From contig CAKUKT010000137.1 in NCBI GenBank assembly GCA_934663655.1, positions 1 to 6,985 on the forward strand: a stretch of 6,985 nucleotides of DNA, given 5' to 3'. Source of the stretch: an uncultured Victivallaceae bacterium (GTDB lineage: Bacteria; Verrucomicrobiota; Lentisphaeria; Victivallales; Victivallaceae). Shown here one piece after another: positions 1-6,985 of the stretch; the first letter of the stretch is position 1, and each line of letters starts with the position of its first letter. The notes under the pieces are model-generated. The model searched no databases. It was not told where the DNA came from and was given only the letters and a program-made list of their open reading frames with translations. A program made the position numbers and the translations under genes.

Positions 1-2394
1 GCCAATTACGGCGCCTTTTACCAGCTGATCACGCCGACCCGGGTCGGCGAGAGGCTCGATTTCCGCAGTCCGGACTCGTCTAAAACCATCAACATCGTCC
101 CGCTGCTGCACGAGCGCGGCACCGATCCACTGAAACTGCAGATCGAGTACGCCCGGCAGCACAATATCGAAATCTTTGCCGGGATCCGCCTCAACGACAC
201 CCATGATTCCGCGGACCGCCCCGATCTGCCCTGCCCGTTCTTTTCGAAGTGGAAGCGCGAACACCCGGAATTTCTCACCGGCGCCTACGGACGGGTGCCG
301 CCGTATGGGGATTGGAGTTCACTGGACTTCAGCCATCCGGAGGTGCGCGACCGCTTTGTAGCGGTGGTTGACGAACTTGCGGAAAATTACGATATCGACG
401 GGATTGCAATTGATCTCTTCCGTTCACTCACGCTCTTCAAATCGGTCGCCTGGGGTGGCGAGGCGACCGACGCCGAACGGGAGGCCTTCAGCGACATGTT
501 CCGGAAAATCCGCGCCGTCACCGAAAAACACGGTCGCACCCGCGGTCGCCCGATTCTGATTGCAGTCCGCGCCCCGGATTCCCCGGAATACTGCCGGGCA
601 ATCGGTTTTGAACTGGAAAAATTGATGCGCGAAGGCGTTTTCGACCTGTTCTTCGCCTCCGACAACCTCCACCTCGAACCGTGGGAGAAATCGGTCGAAC
701 TCTGTCGCCGCTACCATATTAAATGTTACGCGTCGATCTCCATGCCCTCATTCACGCAGTTTCCGAAACTCTCCCGTCACGATCCCCGCAGCTATTACGG
801 CCGGATCGCCGCCGCGTGGCAGGCGGGCATGGATGGAATGTATTACTTCAACCTTTTCAACGAAAATTCCGTACGTAATCTGATGCTCGGTGACGCGTCC
901 GCTTACCGGCTGCTCGATAAACGCTGCCACATCAGCGATCGGATATTGTGGCATCCTGACACCCGGCTGGCCGGCGGAACGAAGTATCAGCTGCTGCCGG
1001 AACTTTCTCCGGTCTCCCGGCTTTTTCTCGCTCCGGGAGCCGCTACGGAACTGAAACTCGAATTCGGTGATGATCCCGCAGCCCTGATGCGCGACGGGAT
1101 ACCGGTACGGGTCAACGCCGTAATCATCGGAGGCATTACGCCGGAACTGTTCTCAGTCTCCTCCAACGGCATTCCCTGGAAACATCTGGCATCCAGCCGG
1201 GAGTGGCACCTCTATGAAGTCCCCCCCGATGCGCTTCATCCCGGAGTGAATACCATTGAACTGTCCAATCGGGACCAGTCAGGGGAGAGCCGGGAAGACA
1301 GCATATATACCGGAGAACGGCCGCTGCGTGGCGCTGAACAGCCGCCCTGGCGGCGCCTTTTTCCCGGCAATGCCGACCATTCCCGCGCGGAGACGATCGT
1401 CGACGGCGCCTGCCGCCTTGCCGATTCCGGTCCGGGGTGGGCGAATCTGCTCTATCCGCTCGCCAATGAGACGAAAACCATCGATCTCGGCTTCGATCTC
1501 AAGGTCGATTCCGCAACCGATGAACTCGGAGTGATGGTCCGCGTCGCCTGTGCGGGTAAAGTGGAGATAGTCTCCTTCACTCCTGAACGAATCAAACTGA
1601 TGTACGCCGGTTCCGAAGTCAAATTTCCCACCGGAACTTTTCACCGCTACCGGCTGCGACTCAGCGCTTCTGAAGTGACCCTCGAAGCCGACGGTCGGAA
1701 ATTGCTCTCGGCCCCGGCAGCCGCCTCCTCCTCCGATCCGGCGACCGAAATGCGCGGCATGGTGCTGACGGTTCCCAAGATGCATACCGACAGTATTGTA
1801 ATCGGTTCGCTTTCCGACTCCGGCGGCGGAATCTCCCACTGGAAAAACCTCACTCTGCGCAACAACCGCAGTTCCGCGATTATTGACGACCTCGCAGTGG
1901 AGGTCCAGCTCTCTCCGCCTCCGGAACCCGAGAAGATTACCGAATGGCAGCAGGAAAACCGGGGAAAACAGCTCCTTGCTGCGGGGAATTATGCATATAA
2001 GGTGCATCCGACGGCAGCGGAAATTGAGCTGTCGATCGATAATGGAAGTGCACTGGTGCTGATTTCCGGCGGGGGTACCTTCACCGGGTTCACACTGCAT
2101 CGGGACCGGATTGAATCCGTCGGCAATGAACCGCCGTTTCCACTGGAGAACGAGGGGGGAATAATCAAACTGCGCGTTGAGCTGAACTATCTTGAATCCC
2201 GGGTGTTCTCCTCGGGAAAATGCGTTGAAATTCCGGCCAAAAATGTCTCCATCGCCCTGAACAATAACGATCCGGCACTTGCCGGTCTGGATGATGCGGC
2301 CCGGAAAATCATCCGTAATTCCGGCATTGTCGTGGTTCCCAGCGGCGACGCCCGGGTGGAGGCTCTGCGCGTGAACGTCGACGCCACCAGGTGA
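1..2394 (+). CDS. Glycoside-hydrolase-like (GHL10-type) TIM-barrel protein with C-terminal beta-sandwich domains, 5' partial
   Basis: The reading frame is open from base 1 to the TGA at 2392-2394, giving 797 codons with the N-terminus, and any signal peptide, outside the window. Codons 1 to about 310 resemble the GHL10 (family 10 glycosyl-hydrolase-like) barrel. Visible motifs are R63-x-N65-D-x-H68-D69, the strand motif DIDGIAID (131-138) followed by L-F-R141, and VRAPDS (189-194). The rest is beta-rich. A CBM-like sandwich ends in W-x-x-Y-x-V-P...G-x-N-T-I-E-L (about 400-421). Two LamG/concanavalin-like stretches follow at about 457-625 and 650-795. This layout suits a secreted or periplasmic glycan-acting protein. 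Substrate and catalytic acids cannot be assigned from sequence alone, and GHL10 members are poorly characterised. The GTG at 295 is not the start, because homologous barrel sequence lies upstream of it. The gene converges on the AraC-type regulator 60 nt downstream. The frame is intact throughout, including across a C7 run at 1221-1227. Confidence 0.8.
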   Translation, partial: ANYGAFYQLITPTRVGERLDFRSPDSSKTINIVPLLHERGTDPLKLQIEYARQHNIEIFAGIRLNDTHDSADRPDLPCPFFSKWKREHPEFLTGAYGRVPPYGDWSSLDFSHPEVRDRFVAVVDELAENYDIDGIAIDLFRSLTLFKSVAWGGEATDAEREAFSDMFRKIRAVTEKHGRTRGRPILIAVRAPDSPEYCRAIGFELEKLMREGVFDLFFASDNLHLEPWEKSVELCRRYHIKCYASISMPSFTQFPKLSRHDPRSYYGRIAAAWQAGMDGMYYFNLFNENSVRNLMLGDASAYRLLDKRCHISDRILWHPDTRLAGGTKYQLLPELSPVSRLFLAPGAATELKLEFGDDPAALMRDGIPVRVNAVIIGGITPELFSVSSNGIPWKHLASSREWHLYEVPPDALHPGVNTIELSNRDQSGESREDSIYTGERPLRGAEQPPWRRLFPGNADHSRAETIVDGACRLADSGPGWANLLYPLANETKTIDLGFDLKVDSATDELGVMVRVACAGKVEIVSFTPERIKLMYAGSEVKFPTGTFHRYRLRLSASEVTLEADGRKLLSAPAAASSSDPATEMRGMVLTVPKMHTDSIVIGSLSDSGGGISHWKNLTLRNNRSSAIIDDLAVEVQLSPPPEPEKITEWQQENRGKQLLAAGNYAYKVHPTAAEIELSIDNGSALVLISGGGTFTGFTLHRDRIESVGNEPPFPLENEGGIIKLRVELNYLESRVFSSGKCVEIPAKNVSIALNNNDPALAGLDDAARKIIRNSGIVVVPSGDARVEALRVNVDATR

Positions 2395-2408
2395 TTCCCC
2401 CGGGGTGT

Positions 2409-2436
2409 GGGGGGACGGAAAAATTTCGTCCTCCCC
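2409..2436. terminator. Imperfect hairpin between convergent genes, possible terminator
   Basis: In the 60-bp gap between two converging stop codons, a G-rich arm (2409-2421) can pair with a C-rich arm (2424-2436). The pairing has single-base bulges at 2417 and 2432 and an A/T-rich tip. It could stop transcripts from both sides. Neither strand shows a T-run after the stem, so it is not a canonical intrinsic terminator. A CCCCGGGG palindrome sits just upstream at 2398-2405. Confidence 0.35.
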
Positions 2437-2454
2437 TCCCGGACGGACGCCATT

Positions 2455-3243
2455 TCAGCGGGTCCGCACCGCGGACGGCGAAAAGCCGAAAACCCGCTTG
2501 AAAACCCGGCTGAAATGAAACGGCGTCGCAAAGCCGAGGCGTTCAGCCGTCTCCTTGACACTGAGATTATCATAAAGCATCAGTGCATATCCGCGTTCGG
2601 CGAGCCGGCGGTGGAGCCAGCTGGTGGGAGTACAACCCGTTCTCCTCCGAAACAGCCGGTTCACATGCGATTGAGAGATGTGAAACTCCATCGCCAGCGC
2701 CGCTCTGCCCGGATGCTTCTCCAGATGTTCGTCGAGGTAACGAATCATCGCATCGGCCAGAAAACTCTCTCCGGCCGGCTCCGGTTCCGCAGCGATCTCC
2801 GCCAGCCGCAGCAGAATTTCCCGGAGCATGCAGTCGGCGATCTGGTTCCGAAACCTGCCGCCGCCGGAATATTCATCCTGGAGGGAACGAAATCCGGTCA
2901 CAAATCTTCCAAAACGGTTGCCGAGTCTGATCCGCCGCGGCAATAGTGCGGCGACAGCCGTTTCCGGCGGCAACTGAAAATGCACGCAGGAGAAGAAGGG
3001 TTCCCGCCCCGCCGCCGGGAACGCCCGGTAGGAGTGTTCCTCTCCCGGGTAGATGAATATCACCTCCCGTGGAAGCTGGGTTATCAGCCGGTCGCCATCG
3101 TCGTGCAGTTCCAGTTCAAACCTGCCCTCGATCGCCAGAATCATCTCAATATCTACCAGCCGCCGCCGCGGCCACTGTCTGGTCACGGGAGAAAAGAAGT
3201 TAACCAACCGCAGCACCGGGTGCCACTCTTCCACATTCATCAT
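2455..3243 (-). CDS. AraC/XylS-family transcriptional regulator
   Basis: This is a one-component DNA-binding regulator of 262 residues from the chosen start, or 292 from the upstream ATG at 3333 (residue numbers below use the long form). The N-terminal half (about 40-125) has the cupin-like pattern of AraC sensor domains, including EMILAIEGRFELEL and a P-G-E-E-H motif at 96-100, so it probably binds a small ligand such as a sugar. The C-terminal 95 residues hold two helix-turn-helix motifs, near 210-231 (ALAMEFHISQSHVNRLFRR) and 258-280 (ending in ATPFHFSRVFKR), closed by the family's G-F-S-P-x-x-x-R. I chose the start at 3243 because GGAG (3253-3256) precedes it by 9 nt, the 3333 ATG has no ribosome site, and a TATAAT lies inside the longer frame. 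The gene is divergent from the URO-D-like gene and is its likely regulator. Its ligand is unknown. No membrane segment is apparent. Confidence 0.93.
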   Translation of the reverse strand: MMNVEEWHPVLRLVNFFSPVTRQWPRRRLVDIEMILAIEGRFELELHDDGDRLITQLPREVIFIYPGEEHSYRAFPAAGREPFFSCVHFQLPPETAVAALLPRRIRLGNRFGRFVTGFRSLQDEYSGGGRFRNQIADCMLREILLRLAEIAAEPEPAGESFLADAMIRYLDEHLEKHPGRAALAMEFHISQSHVNRLFRRRTGCTPTSWLHRRLAERGYALMLYDNLSVKETAERLGFATPFHFSRVFKRVFGFSPSAVRTR

Positions 3244-3252
3244 CGAATGCAA

Positions 3253-3256
3253 CTCC
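3253..3256 (-). promoter_or_regulatory. Ribosome binding site deciding the regulator start
   Basis: On the minus strand GGAG stands 9 nt before the ATG at 3243-3241, which is followed immediately by a second ATG (3240-3238). The upstream in-frame ATG at 3333 has only weak purine sequence before it. This favours a 262-residue regulator. Confidence 0.55.
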
Positions 3257-3283
3257 AGGATATGAATTTGCAATTGCCGTTCA

Positions 3284-3312
3284 TTTTCATCTGCCTTCCA
3301 CCGGGATATATT
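3284..3312 (+). promoter_or_regulatory. Candidate sigma70 promoter for the URO-D-like gene
   Basis: TTTTCA (3284-3289, 4 of 6 to consensus) and TATATT (3307-3312, 5 of 6) are separated by 17 nt. A start near 3319 would give a leader of about 57 nt before the ATG at 3376. The weak -35 box fits an activator-dependent promoter, in keeping with the neighbouring AraC gene. Confidence 0.4.
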
Positions 3313-3318
3313 ATACCC
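3304..3318. promoter_or_regulatory. Palindromic AT-rich core shared by opposed -10 boxes
   Basis: TATATTATA (3307-3315) is an odd-length perfect palindrome. After one mismatch on each side it is extended by GG (3304-3305) and CC (3317-3318). It contains the -10 boxes proposed for both directions, so a protein or polymerase bound here would affect both genes. It may be an operator or simply two overlapping -10 boxes. Confidence 0.35.
3310..3315 (-). promoter_or_regulatory. Candidate -10 box for the AraC-family regulator
   Basis: The minus strand reads a perfect TATAAT here. Transcription would begin near 3303, about 60 nt before the ATG at 3243. No good -35 box lies at 16-18 nt. A TTGACG (3343-3338) exists but at 22 nt, too far for standard sigma70 geometry. 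Confidence 0.35.
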
Positions 3319-3365
3319 GTACCCGGATAACATAATCCGTCAAAGTGCAATTTCCAAACCGCAAC

Positions 3366-3370
3366 GGAGG
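3366..3370 (+). promoter_or_regulatory. Strong ribosome binding site of the URO-D-like gene
   Basis: GGAGG lies 5 nt before the ATG at 3376. It fixes that start and suggests efficient translation. Confidence 0.75.
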
Positions 3371-3375
3371 ATATC

Positions 3376-4497
3376 ATGGCAATCACCCGCCTGCTCGAAC
3401 CCTGGCCGGGGAGGCTGACCGCCCGCGAACGCTTCGTCCGGCAGATGAATTTTCAAAGCGTCGACCGTTGTTTCAACATGGAGTTCGGTTACTGGGATGA
3501 AAATTTCCGGGAGTGGAAAATTTTCCGTGACAATCACATCACCTCCAATGAAGCCGCCGACCGCTTTTTCGGCTTCGACCGATTCGAAGTGATCGTTCCG
3601 CGGGTATGGATGGACCCGCCGCTGGAACCGCGGGTGGTTGAAACCACTTCCACCTCGCGCATCGTCATGGATTCCGACGGGGTGCTGACCGAAATACCGC
3701 TCGACGGCCATGACACCATTCCCCGCTTCCTGAAATCCTCGATCACCACTCCGGATGACTGGAAACGCTTCCGGGATCACCATTTCCGCCGCGACTCCCC
3801 GGGCCGGATTCCGGATATTGCAAAGTTGAAGCGCCGCCACCCGGCCGACCGCGACTATCCGCTGGGGATCTATTGCGGTTCGATGATCGGCAAGATCCGC
3901 GACCTGCTCACCTTTGAAGGCCTCGCCTACGCCGTTTACGATTATCCGGAAATGGTCGAGGAGATGGTCGAATGCTGCTGCGTGCTGGTTGAGGATGCGC
4001 TCGACCGGTTGCTTCCCCATTTTGACTTTGATTTCGCCAGTGGCTGGGAGGATATCTGTTTCAAGAACGGTCCGCTTGTTTCGGTGGATTTTTTCCGTGA
4101 CGTGGTCATGCCGCGCTACCGGCGGATTCGGACTAAACTTGACCGTTACGGAATCGGGCTGTGGTTCACTGACTGCGACGGGGATGTGCGTCCGATTCTG
4201 CCGTATCTGCTCGAAGGGGGAATCAACTGTCTGTTTCCCTTCGAGGTGATGGGCTGCGCACATCCGGGCGAACTTCTGGACCGCTATCCCGGACAACTGC
4301 GCATCATGGGCGGGGTGAACAAAATCGAACTCGCCGGCGGACGTGAACGGATAAAACGCTGCCTTGAATCCCTTGTGCCCTACGTGGAACGGGGCGGCTA
4401 CATTCCCTTCTGCGACCACCGCTGTCCGCCGAACGTGCCGGAAGAGGATTATCTCTATTATCTCGAACTTAAACGGGAGATGTTCGGGCTGAAATAA
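3376..4497 (+). CDS. URO-D superfamily protein (uroporphyrinogen decarboxylase-like, probable methyltransferase type)
   Basis: This 373-residue protein has the (beta/alpha)8 architecture of the URO-D / corrinoid-methyltransferase superfamily. The N-terminal R-E-R-F...D-R (17-31) matches the superfamily opening. WEDICFKNGP (224-233) precedes a helix running to R-R-I (249-251). TDCDGDVRP (265-273) sits where many methyltransferase relatives have a metal-binding H-x-C. It is followed by the family-typical L-L-E-G-G-I-N...P-F-E and M-G-G-V-N-K (311-316), and GGYIPFCDH (340-348) closes the barrel. The heme-pathway R-Q-A-G-R motif of true HemE is absent, so uroporphyrinogen decarboxylation is unlikely. 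Relatives in Lentisphaerota and Planctomycetota are numerous, mostly uncharacterised, and often beside sugar genes. Methyl or C1-group transfer or demethylation is an inference. The protein is probably cytoplasmic, since no signal peptide or membrane segment is seen. It is divergent from the AraC gene, its likely regulator. The start is fixed by GGAGG at 3366. Confidence 0.88.
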   Translation: MAITRLLEPWPGRLTARERFVRQMNFQSVDRCFNMEFGYWDENFREWKIFRDNHITSNEAADRFFGFDRFEVIVPRVWMDPPLEPRVVETTSTSRIVMDSDGVLTEIPLDGHDTIPRFLKSSITTPDDWKRFRDHHFRRDSPGRIPDIAKLKRRHPADRDYPLGIYCGSMIGKIRDLLTFEGLAYAVYDYPEMVEEMVECCCVLVEDALDRLLPHFDFDFASGWEDICFKNGPLVSVDFFRDVVMPRYRRIRTKLDRYGIGLWFTDCDGDVRPILPYLLEGGINCLFPFEVMGCAHPGELLDRYPGQLRIMGGVNKIELAGGRERIKRCLESLVPYVERGGYIPFCDHRCPPNVPEEDYLYYLELKREMFGLK

Positions 4498-5343
4498 GCT
4501 GATGGCGACGGCGCAGTTCCGGCAACAGTTCCGCCGGAACCCGCAAACCTCCCGCGCCGGTTCCAACCTGGAACCCCGGGTCGCCGCCGTGAAAGTCGCT
4601 TCCGCCCGAGATGGCCAGTCCGGCCGCCGTCGCGATCTCCGTCACCAACGCGGTTTCGCCGGGACCGAAGAGCGAATAGTAACCTTCCATCGCGTCGAGC
4701 CCCCGTCCGGAAAGATGCCTCGCCGCCCGCCGGAGAAATGCGCGTTCGTTGCGTTCCCGGTAGGTCGGATGCGCCCAGACCGCGACGCCGCCGGCGGCAT
4801 GAATTGCCGCGATCGCCGCCCCGGCATCGGGAAGCCGCCGGGGGACAAATGCGGGCCGGCTGTGACCGAGCAGTTTGTCGAAAACCGAACGAATATCCGG
4901 GAAACCGTACTTCCGGATCAGCGCCCGGGCAAAATGGGGCCGCCCCACCCCGTCGATGCCGAGCGAAAATTCCGGTTCATCCCAGGTAAGCGGAAACCCC
5001 AGCGCGGTAAGTTTGATCCGGATCGCTTCGTTGCGGCGGCGGCGGGATTCACGCTGAAGCGCGATGAAATCGAGCAACCCGGGAGCCGTGGGGTTGATGA
5101 AGAGACCGACGATATGAATCTCCCGCGCCGAAGCATAAAGAGAGGACAACTCAATTCCCGCAATCGCCTCCGTGCCGACGGACTTCTTTCCCGCCGCCAG
5201 AAACTCTTCCACTCCGGAAACAGTATCATGATCAGTCAGCGCCACCGCGGAAAGACCGACGGCGACGGCAAGTTCAAATACCCGCGACGGTGTTTCCACG
5301 CCGTCCGAAGCGTTGCTGTGGGTGTGCAGATCGATGAAGGAAC

Positions 5344-5347
<4 letters not shown>
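4469..5347 (-). CDS. PHP-domain phosphoesterase (RNase AM / nucleoside 3',5'-bisphosphate phosphatase type, YciV/TrpH-like)
   Basis: This 292-residue metal-dependent phosphoesterase is nearly identical in length to E. coli YciV (RNase AM). The PHP ligands appear in order: H8-T-H10 with D15, T-D-H-D (38-41), E66, H78 in E-I-H-I-V-G, H138 in G-R-P-H-F-A-R, H193 in W-A-H-P, and S-D-F-H-G (250-254). The helical insert around 95-185 and the GRPHFAR motif point to the YciV/TrpH branch and away from histidinol phosphatase or the DNA polymerase PHP domain. Known members remove 5' nucleotides from RNA, including rRNA 5' ends, or dephosphorylate 3',5'-nucleoside bisphosphates; which applies here is not decidable from sequence. 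The ATG overlaps the mfd stop as ATGA. The only ribosome site is a weak CAGG (5358-5355) 7 nt upstream, so translation is probably coupled to mfd. The last nine codons plus stop lie inside the 3' end of the convergent URO-D-like gene. Confidence 0.93.

Positions 5348-6985
<1,638 letters not shown>

Larger units (their letters stand above)
3269..3355 (+). repeat. Spaced direct repeat TGCAATTNCC, candidate regulator half-sites
   Basis: TGCAATTGCC at 3269-3278 and TGCAATTTCC at 3346-3355 match at 9 of 10 positions and lie 77 nt apart start to start. They flank the divergent promoter core. AraC-family proteins commonly bind direct repeats and may loop DNA between distant sites, so these are candidate sites. 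Two short copies could also arise by chance. Confidence 0.3.

Noticed and set aside
1221..1227. C7 run as a possible frameshift or slippage site
   Set aside because: The protein frame reads sensibly on both sides (V-P-P-D-A-L) and no alternative frame continues usefully, so there is no sign of programmed or erroneous slippage.
1279..2100. 273-codon minus-strand open frame opposite the beta-rich part of the GHL10-like gene
   Set aside because: The plus frame is continuous with an upstream barrel domain and has coherent beta-strand patterning. The minus frame shows no motif or plausible start context.
2407..2946. 179-codon plus-strand open frame opposite the AraC helix-turn-helix region
   Set aside because: It is the shadow of strongly conserved AraC motifs, and its first codons run through the spacer hairpin.
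3324..3339. CGGAT-N6-ATCCG inverted repeat as an operator
   Set aside because: Five-base arms are short enough to occur by chance, and AraC-family proteins usually bind direct repeats. It was not listed as a feature.
3340..4566. 408-codon minus-strand open frame opposite the URO-D-like gene
   Set aside because: It mirrors a well-supported gene with a strong ribosome site, crosses into the divergent promoter region, and shows no family motif.

Overview
The window is a compact, roughly 60% GC bacterial segment with five protein genes, two of them cut by the window edges, and no RNA genes, mobile elements, CRISPR arrays or long non-coding stretches. The gene families suggest Lentisphaerota (Victivallis-like) or a related PVC-group bacterium. 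The clues are a glycoside-hydrolase-like barrel of the R-x-N-D-x-H-D type followed by beta-rich domains, an AraC-family regulator, and a URO-D-superfamily protein of the D-G-D / GGYIP-xx-DH type. This assignment is inferred from recalled family resemblance, not from a search.

The left part (1-4497) looks like a carbohydrate-responsive accessory locus. A large GHL10-like protein (1-2394, plus strand, N-terminus missing) converges on an AraC-type regulator (2455-3243, minus). The regulator is divergent from a URO-D-like, probably methyltransferase-type, gene (3376-4497, plus). The 132-bp space between the regulator and the URO-D-like gene holds opposed candidate promoters whose -10 boxes overlap in one palindromic AT-rich core. 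It also holds a spaced repeat that could be the regulator's site. The simplest reading is that the AraC protein senses a sugar-like ligand and controls itself and the URO-D-like gene.

The right part (4469-6985, minus strand) is a housekeeping pair. The C-terminal half of the transcription-repair coupling factor Mfd is joined by an ATGA stop/start overlap to a PHP-domain phosphoesterase of the RNase AM / nucleoside 3',5'-bisphosphatase type. The PHP gene ends 29 nt inside the 3' end of the convergent URO-D-like gene, so accessory and core blocks abut with no spacer.

No clearly new system is present. The points most worth a second look are the shared divergent promoter core, the unusual Cys/Asp/His set in the URO-D-like protein, the mfd-PHP coupling, and the 29-nt convergent overlap.
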